This document shows, piece by piece, positions 9,747 to 19,468 of a DNA stretch of 64,000 nt; the stretch's first letter is position 1; each line of letters opens with the position of its first letter. The DNA comes from Gemmatimonadota bacterium (GTDB taxonomy: Bacteria > Gemmatimonadota > Gemmatimonadetes > Gemmatimonadales > Gemmatimonadaceae). Made by a program: the position numbers and the translations under genes. The notes under the pieces are model-generated. The model ran no database searches. It saw nothing but the letters and a program-made list of their open reading frames with translations, and was not told the origin of the DNA. Location: contig JAQBPX010000011.1 of NCBI GenBank assembly GCA_028287305.1, positions 62,001 through 126,000 on the forward strand. Direction: 5' to 3'.

Positions 9747-12700
9747 GACCGCGCGAGCGAGATGCCCCATTGCTGCGGCGTGGGGACGAATCCGCGCAGC
9801 GCCCGGTTCCCGCAGACGAGGGCGCTCGAGGGCGGCTCGCGGGCGGCGGAGAGCGAGAGAAGCGGCGAGAAGCGCCACTCGATCTTGCCACCGAGCGCGT
9901 CGGCGAAGCCGCTGATGCCGCTCTGGTCCGCCTGCTGTTGCGTACGGTCCAGCGAGCAGAGGCCCGCGCTCACGCTGAGGAAGAGGTTCGTGCCCACCTG
10001 CTTCTCGCCATTGAGCCGGGCGCCGAAGAGGAAGTCGCGCGCGGTGCCGCGCAGCTTCGATCCCTGCAGTTCAGCGCTGGTGGCGCCGGCCTGGAACTGG
10101 AACTGGTCGACCCAGCCACCGATGGTGCTGCGCAGGCCATTTGCCACGATGGCGCTGGCGGTCGGCAGGAGCACGTTGGCCGCGGTCTTGGTGGCGTCGG
10201 CGGTGCCGGCGATCTGGAAGCTCGGCTCGCCCGTGACCAGGTAGCTCACCAGGTCGGATTGCGAGATGGCGAAGTTCTCGTTGCTCTCCAGCGTGACCAC
10301 CGGGCTCGGATACAGGAAGCCGGTGAGCCGCACGCGGACACCGATGTCCTGCCGACCGTACTGCTTCACCTGGTGCAGCGCCGTGATGTCGAGCTTCGGG
10401 TTCAGGTCGGGCGTCCCGAAGAAGTCCACGACTCCGCTCTGGACCACGAACTCGCGCTGCACCACGCCCAGGTCGAGGGTGTACGTGCCGCGCTCGGCCT
10501 TCAGCTCACCGGAGAGCGCGAGCTTGTACTGGGCGGTGGTGTCGCGGGTGGCCAGGCCGAAGCCGGGACCACCGCGGCGCTGCTCCTCGGAGCGCTGCAC
10601 GCTCAGCGTCCCCCCGAGCTTGATGTTCGCCTGCCGGGAGCGAAGCCACACTTCGTCGCCGAGTGCCACGCTCACGTTCTGGATGCGCAGGTTCTGCACG
10701 AGCTTCGACGGCGCATCCGGCACCAGCGCGCGTGCGCGCGCATCGGCGCTGTCCACCGTGAAGAATCCCTGGCTGCTGAGGTCCGCCACCTGCTTGCGAC
10801 TGAGCTCGGGGTCGGGGATGTAGATGGTGCCGCGATTGACCACCAGCCCACCGGTGAGCGAGGCGTCGGTCATGCGGCCGGTGAGCCGCATCCCCTCGGC
10901 GGTGGTGGAGACGTCCATGGTGGCGAGGCTGCGCTTGTCGATCGCGTGAAAGGTGCGCGCGTCGAGCCGCAGGTTGATCACGGGATCGTCCAGGTTCCGA
11001 TACACGATGAATCCGCTCACGCCCGCCGTGTCGCCCAGCACCCCGCTGCGCGCCGTGATCCGGCGGATGGCGAGGCTGTCCCCGTCGCCACTGAAGGCGA
11101 GGTCCGCCTGCACCTCACGCAGGCGGATGCCGAGTGACTGCAGCGAGACGTCGCCGTCCTGCACGACCAGGCGACCGCCGACGTGCGGCTTCTTCCAGGT
11201 GCCGCCGATGTCGAGGTTCGCCACGAGGCGCCCCTGCGCGTCGCGAAGCGCGGGCGAGATCGCCTCGATCACGGAGAGGTCGGCGCTGTCCGCGCGAATC
11301 GTGGCATGCAGCGAATCGTCGAGCAGGTGCGCCGAGAAGAGCGTGATGTCCATCGGCGCCGAGAGCGTGCCGGTGACCGCGGTGCGCCCACCGATGGTGA
11401 GCGCGAGTTGTGCGTCGCTGCGGCGATTGGCGTAGTCGGCGCGCCCGGTGACGCGCTCGAGCTTCATCGAGCCGTAGGCCACGTCGTGGAGTGACGACTG
11501 CACGCTGATCACCGGCTGCGCCTGCGTGCCAGTGGCGCGCGTGACGAGCGCGCCCCAGCCGCCGAGCTGCACCGGGAGCTGAAGCAGCGTGCCCATCGGC
11601 CCGAGTGCGACGCTGTCGGCGGTGAGCGTCACGTTGCTGGCGCCCACCCGTGGAACGGTGCCCACCACCATCGCGCGCCCGCCCTTGCCGTCGGCGAGGA
11701 GCACGGTGTCGATGGCAATGCCGAGCGAATCGCGACGCACCATGGCGGGGTGCAACAGGCGCCAACGCCGGTCGTCCACGTTCAGGGCCAGCGAATCGAG
11801 GCGCAGGGTGGTGCCGCCCGCGACCAGCCGCGCCTCGCCAGCCCCGTGCAGCGTGGGCCCGTTGTCGCTCAGCGCACCGAAGGAGAAGCTGGCCGACTCC
11901 CGGTCGCGCAGCGTGAGCGCGCCGCCCACGGTGTCCACGGAAATGCCGGCGATCACCAGCGTGTCGAGGCGCATCGCGACGCGGCCGCGCGGGTTGCGCA
12001 GCACGTCCGTGAGTGCGAACTCGCCGGCGAGCGACTTGCCGCGGTCCTTCTGCACGAAGATGCTGTTGCCGGTCACCGTGCCGCGCACGTCGAGCGAGTC
12101 CAGCGAACCACTGGCCACGCCACTCGCGGCGAGCGTGCCGCCCAGGGAGTCGGCTTCCTGCCCCGCCACGGCGGGGAAGTACCGACGCAACCCGCCGAGC
12201 GAGTCCACCAGCAGCGAGAATCGAAGCGAGTCGGTGGTGCCGCGCGTGATGCCGAGCGCGCCGTGCGCGCTCACGGTCGCGGCGATCGTCTCGATGCGAG
12301 AGGAGTCCACGTACACGCGGCCATCGGCGAACCGCACGCGAGCCTGTGACGGGAAGATGCGGAGGCCATCGTACTCCGAGCGGTCGAGCGACAGCGACGC
12401 GCGACCGGCGAGGTCCGCCAGCGCCGAGCCGGCGAGGTCCACGTCGAAGTGGCCGTTGAATGCCCCGGCGCGGAGCGCGGGCGTCGTGAGCAGTCGCGCG
12501 GGCTCGAATTCGGCAAAGGTGCCCGTGCCGCGCGCGCCGTAGCGAGTGGGGTACACGTCCACCACGCCGTCATAGCTGAGCGTACCGGCCGCTCCGCTGA
12601 GCAGCGTGGTGAGCTGCAGCGCCTCGGTGGTGCCCTTGATGCGCAGCGGCCCGGTGAGCATGCCCTGCAGCGGCATGCCGGGGTACGAGCGTGCGAGCGT

Positions 12701-14296
12701 GGTGAGCGAGAGCGGCTGCGCCTGCGCGGTGACGTCGTACGTCATGAACTGCTCGCCGTACGTGATGCGCCCGGTGCCGGTCACGTGCGTGGGCTCGGCT
12801 GGCCCATCATGATGGAAGACGTCCGCGTTGGAGAAGCGCACGTCCAGCCACGAGCTGTCGAGCGTCGCCACGCCGCTGATCGTGCCGCCGAGACGCGGGA
12901 AGTTCGGATAGAGGTGCTCGATCGTCCGCAGGTCGAGCGACGCGACGTCCGCCTTGAAGCCGCGGAACGCGGTGAGCGCGGGATAGAGGATGTCGAGTCC
13001 TCCGCGGCCGGAGAAGCGCGACACCGCGCCGCGCACGTGCGCGTCGGTGAAGGTCATGCGCGCGTCGTCCACCACGAAGCGATTCACGGGACCGCCGCGC
13101 GCCGCGAGCGTTCCGTTCAGCGTGCCCTGCCAGTCCACCGGGAAGGGCTTGCCGTTGAGCGCGCGCAGCAGGTCGAAGTCCACTGGCGCTGCCTGGAGGT
13201 TCAGGTCCTTCACCACCAGCACGGGCGCGCCCACGCCGAAGGTCATGCTGCCGATCAGGCGGGAGCCCGTGGTTCGCACGTCCATCCTGCTGAGCGCGTA
13301 GTCCATCACGTGGAGGTCGCGCTCGTTGTGGATGTCGAGCTCCATCCGGCCACCGCCGGTGGTGGGCAGCGTGGGATACACCCACGCGACGTCGCGCAGC
13401 GAGACCGAGTCGCCCCACACGTGCACGCTGTAGCGCACCGGAAGGTCGTTGCCCCAGAAGACCTTGCCGCTGGCGTGTCCCGTGGAGCCGGGCAGGTCGA
13501 AGTGCGGCGCCTGGATCCAGATGGAATCGCCAAGGTGCGTGATCACCGCGCGCACATTGCGGAAGTGGAAGGGCGGATCGAACTCGTCCACGCCGAGCGT
13601 GTCCACCACGAAGCGCCGGCCCACACTGTCCGGGTCGGCCAGGCGCACGCTCGACGCCACCACGTAGCCGTTCGTCCACCTCCACGTGCGGACGTAGCCC
13701 TCCTTCTCCTTGCGGATCACCTTGTCGGTGCGTGACACCGCGACCCGGAGCGCGCTGTCGCGTCGCGCACCGTGCAGCGTGTCGTCCGGATGCCAGGGCA
13801 TCGAGAGCAGGTAGGTGGCGCCGGAGACGCGAACGTTGCGCGCCACCACGTAGTCGCCGAACGAGAGCCCCGGCGCCTTGGGCCCCGAAGCGCCCTTCGA
13901 CGGGAAGATGCGCTTGTAGTTCCAGCTGCCGTCCTCGTACTGCCGGATGTGCACGTACGGGCGCAGCACGTCCACGTGGCTGAGCAGCACGCGGCGATCC
14001 ACCAGGTCGCGCGGGTCGTACGACACGGTGACCTTCGCGGCGCTCACGAACAGCTCCCCGCCCTCGTCGCGGATCGCCAGCGAGTCGATGGTGACGCCGG
14101 TGAGGAAGCCCCCGCTGATGTGGCCGAGGTAGACCGTGCCCTTCACGCCGCCCGCCAGCTGCCGCGCGATGAGGTCGCGCACGCGATTCTCGCCGTAGCT
14201 CGTGCGCGTGATGACGAGCAGCACGATCAGCGCCAGCACCCCGAGGGTGGCGAGCGAGAGCACGCTGATGAGCGCGACGAGGCGGCGGCGCTTCAT
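9734..14296 (-). CDS. tamB: TamB-like translocation and assembly module protein
   Basis: This giant protein of 1520 residues has an N-terminal signal anchor (about residues 8-30, hydrophobic after KRRR). A very long repetitive beta-rich midsection follows, with many DSL/VDSLAI-like strand repeats. The C-terminal TamB/DUF490 region covers about the last 330 residues, including DFFGTPDLNPKLD and VRLTGFLYPSPVVTL. TamB/AsmA-like proteins span the periplasm and work with an Omp85 partner in outer-membrane protein or phospholipid transport. Its ATG is 4 nt after the tamA-like stop, the classic tamAB arrangement. Length is somewhat above E. coli TamB (about 1260). The call is secure for family, and the transported substrate is unknown. 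Confidence 0.93.
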   Translation of the reverse strand: MKRRRLVALISVLSLATLGVLALIVLLVITRTSYGENRVRDLIARQLAGGVKGTVYLGHISGGFLTGVTIDSLAIRDEGGELFVSAAKVTVSYDPRDLVDRRVLLSHVDVLRPYVHIRQYEDGSWNYKRIFPSKGASGPKAPGLSFGDYVVARNVRVSGATYLLSMPWHPDDTLHGARRDSALRVAVSRTDKVIRKEKEGYVRTWRWTNGYVVASSVRLADPDSVGRRFVVDTLGVDEFDPPFHFRNVRAVITHLGDSIWIQAPHFDLPGSTGHASGKVFWGNDLPVRYSVHVWGDSVSLRDVAWVYPTLPTTGGGRMELDIHNERDLHVMDYALSRMDVRTTGSRLIGSMTFGVGAPVLVVKDLNLQAAPVDFDLLRALNGKPFPVDWQGTLNGTLAARGGPVNRFVVDDARMTFTDAHVRGAVSRFSGRGGLDILYPALTAFRGFKADVASLDLRTIEHLYPNFPRLGGTISGVATLDSSWLDVRFSNADVFHHDGPAEPTHVTGTGRITYGEQFMTYDVTAQAQPLSLTTLARSYPGMPLQGMLTGPLRIKGTTEALQLTTLLSGAAGTLSYDGVVDVYPTRYGARGTGTFAEFEPARLLTTPALRAGAFNGHFDVDLAGSALADLAGRASLSLDRSEYDGLRIFPSQARVRFADGRVYVDSSRIETIAATVSAHGALGITRGTTDSLRFSLLVDSLGGLRRYFPAVAGQEADSLGGTLAASGVASGSLDSLDVRGTVTGNSIFVQKDRGKSLAGEFALTDVLRNPRGRVAMRLDTLVIAGISVDTVGGALTLRDRESASFSFGALSDNGPTLHGAGEARLVAGGTTLRLDSLALNVDDRRWRLLHPAMVRRDSLGIAIDTVLLADGKGGRAMVVGTVPRVGASNVTLTADSVALGPMGTLLQLPVQLGGWGALVTRATGTQAQPVISVQSSLHDVAYGSMKLERVTGRADYANRRSDAQLALTIGGRTAVTGTLSAPMDITLFSAHLLDDSLHATIRADSADLSVIEAISPALRDAQGRLVANLDIGGTWKKPHVGGRLVVQDGDVSLQSLGIRLREVQADLAFSGDGDSLAIRRITARSGVLGDTAGVSGFIVYRNLDDPVINLRLDARTFHAIDKRSLATMDVSTTAEGMRLTGRMTDASLTGGLVVNRGTIYIPDPELSRKQVADLSSQGFFTVDSADARARALVPDAPSKLVQNLRIQNVSVALGDEVWLRSRQANIKLGGTLSVQRSEEQRRGGPGFGLATRDTTAQYKLALSGELKAERGTYTLDLGVVQREFVVQSGVVDFFGTPDLNPKLDITALHQVKQYGRQDIGVRVRLTGFLYPSPVVTLESNENFAISQSDLVSYLVTGEPSFQIAGTADATKTAANVLLPTASAIVANGLRSTIGGWVDQFQFQAGATSAELQGSKLRGTARDFLFGARLNGEKQVGTNLFLSVSAGLCSLDRTQQQADQSGISGFADALGGKIEWRFSPLLSLSAAREPPSSALVCGNRALRGFVPTPQQWGISLARSWRF

Positions 14297-14300
14297 CCCG

Positions 14301-16574
14301 CTAGAAGTCCGGCCCCACCGAGAAGGTGAAGGTCAGGCGGTTGAGGAAGGTGCGCGGTTGCGCGGGAGTGAAGGTCGCCGGGCACGCGCCGGACTGCTGT
14401 CCCACGGGCTGCAGCGCGCCGGACACCGGGGCGAACGTCACCTTGAGGTTGTTTCCCGGGCTCACGCAGAAGAGCGGCGCCTGCGCGGAGCTGCGGAAGG
14501 CGTCGTAGTAGATCGGCCCGTTGGGGCGCTGGTACGGGTTGTATGCGACGTTCAGCTGCACGGGACCCACGGGAGTGAAGACGCGAACGCCGACGCCCGG
14601 CGTGGACTTGAGCGCGTGAAATCCGAGCCCGCGAACCCGCGCCTCGCGCGTCCACACCTCGCCGATGTCATTGAAGAAGGTGTACTGCACGAGGTTCGGG
14701 AAGAACGCGTCACGAACGCGCAGCTCCAGGTTGCCGATCGCGAGCGAGTTTCCACCGACGGGGACCACGCGAAAGGGACGGGTGTTGTTGGCCACCACGA
14801 ATGTCGTGTCGCCGCTGGCGGAGACCGACGTGGTGTAGCCCTCCGCGATATACACCAGCTTGCCCAGCTCGTTCTGCTGGAAGCCGCGCACGCTCTGGGC
14901 GCCGCCGGCGTAGAGCCGCTCCTGCGGGGGCACGTAGGGCGTGCCGTCACTGAGGTGGCCCTCTCCGAACACGATGCCCCCGCGCAGCCGCAGCGCGAGC
15001 ACGGCGCTCCCCAGGGGGCGGTACCAGGAGGCGTCGAGCGTGCCCTTGTTGAAGCGCAGGCTGGGTGCGGAGCCGATGGCCGGCGACGCCGCGCGGAGCT
15101 CCGCACGCACCACATGGCCCCGATGCGGGTTGAGCGGCTGGTCCACGCGCGCCCGCGAGATCGAGGCGCTCGCGACGGCAAGCGCCTGCGCACGCTGCGA
15201 GACCTGCTCCTGGCTGGCAAGGTCGCACCGGTTGAACACCGCGCAGAGGAGCGCCGGCTGCGCCACCGTGCGCCCGTATTCGAGGTTGTAGGCGAGGCGG
15301 AATGGCGTGTTGAAGCCGATGTCCTTGGTCAGCGACGCCTCGCCGCCGAGCTCGGTGGAGCGGAGGTACGCCAGGTACTCACTGCGACGCTCGCGATAGA
15401 GCGAGAACGCCGGCACCGCGCGCGTGCCGAACAGCCCGGGCTGCCGAAGCGTGGCGCCGATGTAATAGTTGGTGGTGTCGCTGAAGTGGTCTCGCTTGAG
15501 GATGTCCTGGTAGCAGAGGTTGCGTGTCGCGCTGGTCGCCAGCGGATAGCCGTACCCGATCTTGGAGAGCTGCGCCGTGAGCTCCAGTCGTCGCGCGCTC
15601 TTGAGGAAGTTCTTGTCCACGAGTTGCGCGCGCGTGCGGAAGCAGTCGAGCGTGGCCCACCCGGTCTCGGTGTCCAGCTGCCGCATGTAATCCTCGAGGA
15701 GGTTCACGTGCAGCGCGACGAGCGCGCCGTCGCGCGGCTGCGCACTGGAGTCGGCGAGCCCCACTTCCACGTGGCGGTACGCACCGAGCTGGTACAGGCT
15801 GCGCTGTGCATCCACGAGCGCGCGATCGCTGTAGAGGTCTCCGGGGCGGATGCCGAGGATGCGGCGCACCACCTTGTCCGGGATCTGCTGTGGCTTGCCC
15901 TCGAGCGGCACGACGTCCACGATGATGGGGCCCACGTGCCGCAGCGCGCCGGGCACGGCCTGGATCTCCACGGCGGCCCGGCGCGCAGCGGTGTCCGCAT
16001 CGTAGGATGAGAGCACCTCCGCGAAGGGATAGCCCGCATCGCGAAGCCGCTGCGTGAGCGAATCCACGTCGCTGCGCAGCAGCGTTCGGTCGAAGGGATT
16101 ACCCGCCCTGAGCTCCATGGCCGCAACGAGCCTCGCGCGCCCTGGCAGCAAGTCCAGCCCGAGCACTTGGAGCGAGTCCAGGAGGACGGGCGCGCCCTCC
16201 CGGATCACGAACACAACGCGCACCTCCGTCTTCCCCATCTCCTGCACTAGCGTGTCAACCTGCGTCGCGTAGTAGCCCTTCGCGCGATAGAAGTAGCGTA
16301 GGCGCTGGATGTCCAGCGGGAAGTCCGTGCGATCCAGGCAGCGTCGCGTCCCCACGAATCGCAGGTGCCGGCGCGACCAGCTGCTCGCCGTCACGTTCAC
16401 CTGCACCACCAGCTGGTCGTCGCTGAACGCCTCGTTGCCGCGGAACTCGAGCGCGCGCACCTCCTTGTCGCCCGGGTCGCAGTGGAAGTCCTGCGCCCCG
16501 AGGGCGAGCGGAACCACGCTCGTGGCCAGCGCGAGCAGCAGCTGGCACAGCGCTCGCCGCCCCGACCGAACCAT
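14301..16574 (-). CDS. tamA: Omp85-family outer-membrane assembly protein (TamA-like)
   Basis: This 757-residue protein starts at MVRSGRRALCQLLLALA, a signal peptide ending near ALGAQ. The start codon overlaps the upstream gene stop (TGATG). Residues about 35-380 look like successive POTRA domains (VRALEFRGNEAFSDDQL, AKGYYATQVDTLV). The C-terminal half is a 16-strand-type barrel with the Omp85 lid motif in SVRGFQQNE and a terminal Phe (VGPDF). Because tamB follows by 4 nt, TamA function is more likely than BamA. Its role is inserting outer-membrane proteins or supporting lipid transport with TamB. The open frame extends about 130 codons upstream but is low-quality Arg-rich sequence overlapping the 79-aa gene. 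Confidence 0.92.
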   Translation of the reverse strand: MVRSGRRALCQLLLALATSVVPLALGAQDFHCDPGDKEVRALEFRGNEAFSDDQLVVQVNVTASSWSRRHLRFVGTRRCLDRTDFPLDIQRLRYFYRAKGYYATQVDTLVQEMGKTEVRVVFVIREGAPVLLDSLQVLGLDLLPGRARLVAAMELRAGNPFDRTLLRSDVDSLTQRLRDAGYPFAEVLSSYDADTAARRAAVEIQAVPGALRHVGPIIVDVVPLEGKPQQIPDKVVRRILGIRPGDLYSDRALVDAQRSLYQLGAYRHVEVGLADSSAQPRDGALVALHVNLLEDYMRQLDTETGWATLDCFRTRAQLVDKNFLKSARRLELTAQLSKIGYGYPLATSATRNLCYQDILKRDHFSDTTNYYIGATLRQPGLFGTRAVPAFSLYRERRSEYLAYLRSTELGGEASLTKDIGFNTPFRLAYNLEYGRTVAQPALLCAVFNRCDLASQEQVSQRAQALAVASASISRARVDQPLNPHRGHVVRAELRAASPAIGSAPSLRFNKGTLDASWYRPLGSAVLALRLRGGIVFGEGHLSDGTPYVPPQERLYAGGAQSVRGFQQNELGKLVYIAEGYTTSVSASGDTTFVVANNTRPFRVVPVGGNSLAIGNLELRVRDAFFPNLVQYTFFNDIGEVWTREARVRGLGFHALKSTPGVGVRVFTPVGPVQLNVAYNPYQRPNGPIYYDAFRSSAQAPLFCVSPGNNLKVTFAPVSGALQPVGQQSGACPATFTPAQPRTFLNRLTFTFSVGPDF

Positions 16575-16813
16575 CACGCCTCGGATGACCCCGGGCCCGT
16601 GCTCGGGACGCTCGAGGGAAGCCGCTCCGACTTCGGGCGCCGCTCCGGCGCGAGCGGCGTCCGCTGCAGCAGGATGCGCGCTACATAGAAGGCAGCCACG
16701 CCTGCGCCGACGGCGATGCCGATGGCCGGCAGCAGCTCGCGCATTCCCAGGTTGCGTCGATAGTAGTACTCGTCGGCCGCGGGATCGCGGCGCGGTGCGC
16801 GCGGAGCTGCCAT
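16574..16813 (-). CDS. 79-aa single-pass membrane protein heading the tamAB cluster
   Basis: This small protein has a charged N-terminus (PADEYYYRRN), one membrane segment at about residues 26-50 (LLPAIGIAVGAGVAAFYVAR) and a polar Pro/Ser-rich tail. The ATG at 16813 is preferred over the longer open frame because the extra residues are Arg/Pro-rich. Its TGA overlaps the tamA-like ATG by one base, so translation should be coupled. I recognise no family. Its position as first gene of the cluster suggests an accessory to the TamAB machinery or its regulation; this is inference. Confidence 0.65.
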   Translation of the reverse strand: MAAPRAPRRDPAADEYYYRRNLGMRELLPAIGIAVGAGVAAFYVARILLQRTPLAPERRPKSERLPSSVPSTGPGSSEA

Positions 16814-16910
16814 GAGGCTCGAAGCGTGAGGGCGCGAAGGTTGGGTGGCACGCCGCTCGCCCGGAACGTGACGCGCCCGCTCGGCGGGTGCCTCCGGCGG
16901 GCGCATATAT

Positions 16911-16940
16911 TTGACGCGTCACTACGGGCTTCGGTAAGTT
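16911..16940 (+). promoter_or_regulatory. Candidate sigma-70-like promoter for the peptide-binding lipoprotein gene
   Basis: TTGACG at 16911-16916 is followed by TAAGTT at 16935-16940 with an 18-nt spacer, about 45 nt before the ATG at 16985. It lies in the 171-nt divergent gap between the tamAB cluster and the oligopeptide-binding gene. The -10 is weak, but a similar TTGACA/TAAGTT pair precedes the small lipoprotein at 39783. Confidence 0.35.
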
Positions 16941-16984
16941 CTCGCGCGACACTCCAAGTGTCAACGCCTCAACCACATAGCGCC

Positions 16985-18544
16985 ATGCGACGGCTTCTGC
17001 TCATTCCCATGCTGGCGGCCGTTGCCTGCCGCGGCGGGGACACCAGCTCCGACCGGCGGACCCTCGTCGACTCGCGCGACAACTACGACCCGCGCTCGCT
17101 CGACCCGGCCCTCTCCACCGACGTGCCCACCGGGCGCGCCGTCGCCTACCTCTTCGACGGGCTGACGCAGTTCACGCCCGACGCCAGGGTGCAGCCCGCG
17201 CTCGCCGAGCAGTGGGAAGTGAGCCCGAATGGCCTGACCTACACCTTCCACCTCCGGCACGGCGTCACCTTCCACGACGGCTCGCCGTTCACCGCGAAGG
17301 ACGTGGTGCACAGCTTCACTCGCGCGCTGGACCCGGCCACCCATGGCGGGCGCGCCGAGCCGCTCCGCCCGATTCATGGCGCCGCCGAATTCGCCGCGGG
17401 CAAGGCGACGACCGTTGCCGGCCTGGCCATGATGGACGAGTACACCGTCGCGATCACGCTCGACGAGCCGCTCGCCACCTTCCCCAAGCTGCTCGCGATG
17501 CCGGTCGCGGCCATCGTGCCGGCCGCCACGCCGGCCAACTTCGGCGAGCGCCCGGTGGGAACGGGCCCGTGGAAGCTGGCCGAGTGGAAACACGACGACT
17601 ACCTGCTCTTCGCGCGCAACGACGCGTACTGGGGAGGCCATCCGACCGCCGACTCGCTGCGCGCGCGCATCATCGCGGAGCCCTCGACGGCCGTGGCCGA
17701 GTTCGAGAGCGGCAGCGTGGACGTGCTGCAGATCCCCGCCGGCGAGACCTCCACCTGGACCGAGGACGAGAATCGCACGCCGCTGCTGTCGTCCGTGCCC
17801 GCGCTGCAGCTGGTCTACATCGGCATCAACACCACGCGCGGCCCGTTGCAGGACGTGCGCGTGCGGCAGGCGATCAACTACGCGATCGACGCGAACGCCA
17901 TCCTCAAGACCCTGGTGAGTGGACGTGGCCGTCGCGCGGCTGGCGTGATCCCGCCGACCCTCGCCGGCGCCGACACCCTGCGGGCGCCGTACCCCTACGA
18001 CACCACCAGGGCGCGCGCCCTGCTTGCGGCCGCGGGTCACGCGAGCGGCATCGACGTGGAGCTCTGGACCACGTCCAACCCCGTATACGTGCGCATCGCC
18101 GAGACCGTGCAGGGGTACCTGGGCGCAGTCGGCATTCGCACGAAGATCATGCAGCGGGAGAGTGCGGCGAGCCGCGAAGCAGCGCGCAAGGGCCAGACGG
18201 ACATGATCATCAAGGACTGGTATGCCGACTATCCGGACGCCGAGAACTTCCTGTATCCGCTGCTGCACTCGGCGAACAAGGGAGTGGGCGGCAACGTCTC
18301 GTTCTTCCAGGACCCGGAGTTCGACCGCGTCGTGAGCGCCGCGCGGCGCGAGCAGGATGAGGTGAAGCGGAACGGGATGTACCGGGAGGCCGACTCGGTG
18401 GCGTTCACGCAGGCGCCGATGGTGTTCCTCTACTTCTACAACGACCTCTACGCCGTGCAGAAGTGGGTGAAGGGCTTCCAGCCACCGGTGATCTTCAACG
18501 GGCAGCGCTGGACGACGGTGGGCATCTCGCGCACGGCCCCCTGA
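16985..18544 (+). CDS. Oligopeptide/dipeptide ABC transporter substrate-binding lipoprotein (family 5)
   Basis: This 519-residue protein has a lipoprotein signal (MRRLLLIPMLAAVAC, lipid Cys15) and the family-5 solute-binding pattern: NYDPRSLDPALSTD, LAEQWEVSPNGLTYTF, LRHGVTFHDGSPFTAKDVVHS and VRQAINYAIDANAI. Such proteins capture oligopeptides, dipeptides or nickel chelates at the outer face of the inner membrane and deliver them to a Dpp/Opp permease. A permease gene follows after 3 nt, but the second permease and the two ATPases are not here. The ATG at 16985 is chosen because it begins the signal peptide. The ligand is unknown. Confidence 0.93.
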   Translation: MRRLLLIPMLAAVACRGGDTSSDRRTLVDSRDNYDPRSLDPALSTDVPTGRAVAYLFDGLTQFTPDARVQPALAEQWEVSPNGLTYTFHLRHGVTFHDGSPFTAKDVVHSFTRALDPATHGGRAEPLRPIHGAAEFAAGKATTVAGLAMMDEYTVAITLDEPLATFPKLLAMPVAAIVPAATPANFGERPVGTGPWKLAEWKHDDYLLFARNDAYWGGHPTADSLRARIIAEPSTAVAEFESGSVDVLQIPAGETSTWTEDENRTPLLSSVPALQLVYIGINTTRGPLQDVRVRQAINYAIDANAILKTLVSGRGRRAAGVIPPTLAGADTLRAPYPYDTTRARALLAAAGHASGIDVELWTTSNPVYVRIAETVQGYLGAVGIRTKIMQRESAASREAARKGQTDMIIKDWYADYPDAENFLYPLLHSANKGVGGNVSFFQDPEFDRVVSAARREQDEVKRNGMYREADSVAFTQAPMVFLYFYNDLYAVQKWVKGFQPPVIFNGQRWTTVGISRTAP

Positions 18545-18547
18545 CGC

Positions 18548-19468
18548 GTGCTCGCCTTCATCGCGCGACGGCTGCTGCTGGCAATCCCGACGCTGTTCGG
18601 GGTGCTGGTCGTCGCGTTCCTGCTGCTCTACATCGCGCCCGGCGATCCCGTGACGGCCATGATCGGCGAGCGCGCGGACGCCGAGACGATTGCGCGCCTG
18701 CGGAAGGAGCTGCGCCTCGATGACCCCGTGCCGCAGCGCTTCGCGCACTACGTGGGCGGGGTGGTGCGCGGCGACCTCGGTCGCTCGTACATCACGAACC
18801 GCCCGATCAGGAATGACATCGTGGAGCGGTTCCCGAAGACGCTCCAGCTTGCGGGCGCGGCGATGCTGCTCGCGTCCATCATCGGCATCTCCCTCGGCGT
18901 GCTCAGCGCGCGCAACCCGGGTGGATGGGCCGACCGGCTGGCGCTCGGCGTGGCGTACCTGGGGATCTCGTTTCCCGTGTACTGGGTGGGACTGCTGCTG
19001 ATCCTGCTCTTCGCGGTCACGCTGCACTGGCTGCCGCCCTCGGGATACGGCGGGCTGCGCTACCTGCTGCTGCCGGCGCTCGCGCTCGGCATGCGCTCGA
19101 TCGCATTCCTGGCGCGCATGACGCGCTCGGCGATGCTCGAGTCGCTCGCGGCCGACTACGTGCGCACCGCGCGCGCGAAGGGCGTGCGCGAGAGCGTGGT
19201 GACGATGCGGCATGCGCTGCGGAACGCGATGATCCCGATCATCACCGTGCTGGGCCTGGACTTCGGCGCGTACCTCACGGGGAGCATCCTGACCGAGACG
19301 ATCTTCTCGTGGCCGGGGCTGGGGCGCTACGTGGTGAACGCGATCGCGCGGCGCGACCTGCCGGCCATCCAGGGATCGGTGCTCTTCCTGAGCGCGATCT
19401 TCGTGCTGGTGAACCTGCTCACCGACCTGGCGTACGCGAAGACCGACCCGCGGGTGGCGTTCCGATGA
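18548..19468 (+). CDS. DppB/OppB-type ABC transporter permease
   Basis: The 306 residues begin with GTG (MLAFIARRLLLAIPTLFGVL, the standard first helix of DppB permeases). Six membrane helices and the cytoplasmic EAA-type loop are visible (YVRTARAKGVRESVVTMRHA, then LRNAMIPII). It forms the channel with a second permease subunit, normally encoded next to it but absent here. The gene is 3 nt after the binding-protein stop and overlaps the MazG ATG by 4 nt (ATGA), so the three are one transcript. The complete transporter must recruit DppC and ATPase subunits from elsewhere, or this is a reduced locus. Confidence 0.93.
   Translation: MLAFIARRLLLAIPTLFGVLVVAFLLLYIAPGDPVTAMIGERADAETIARLRKELRLDDPVPQRFAHYVGGVVRGDLGRSYITNRPIRNDIVERFPKTLQLAGAAMLLASIIGISLGVLSARNPGGWADRLALGVAYLGISFPVYWVGLLLILLFAVTLHWLPPSGYGGLRYLLLPALALGMRSIAFLARMTRSAMLESLAADYVRTARAKGVRESVVTMRHALRNAMIPIITVLGLDFGAYLTGSILTETIFSWPGLGRYVVNAIARRDLPAIQGSVLFLSAIFVLVNLLTDLAYAKTDPRVAFR

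Noticed and set aside
8838-9878. Longer N-terminus for the lipid kinase starting at 9878
   Set aside because: The extra 44 residues overlap tamB coding sequence, are Arg/Ala-rich and precede the normal family start RVLLVANPASR.
14301-16976. Longer N-terminus for the Omp85 protein starting at 16976
   Set aside because: It would bury the signal peptide 130 residues in and overlap the 79-aa gene and the divergent promoter region.
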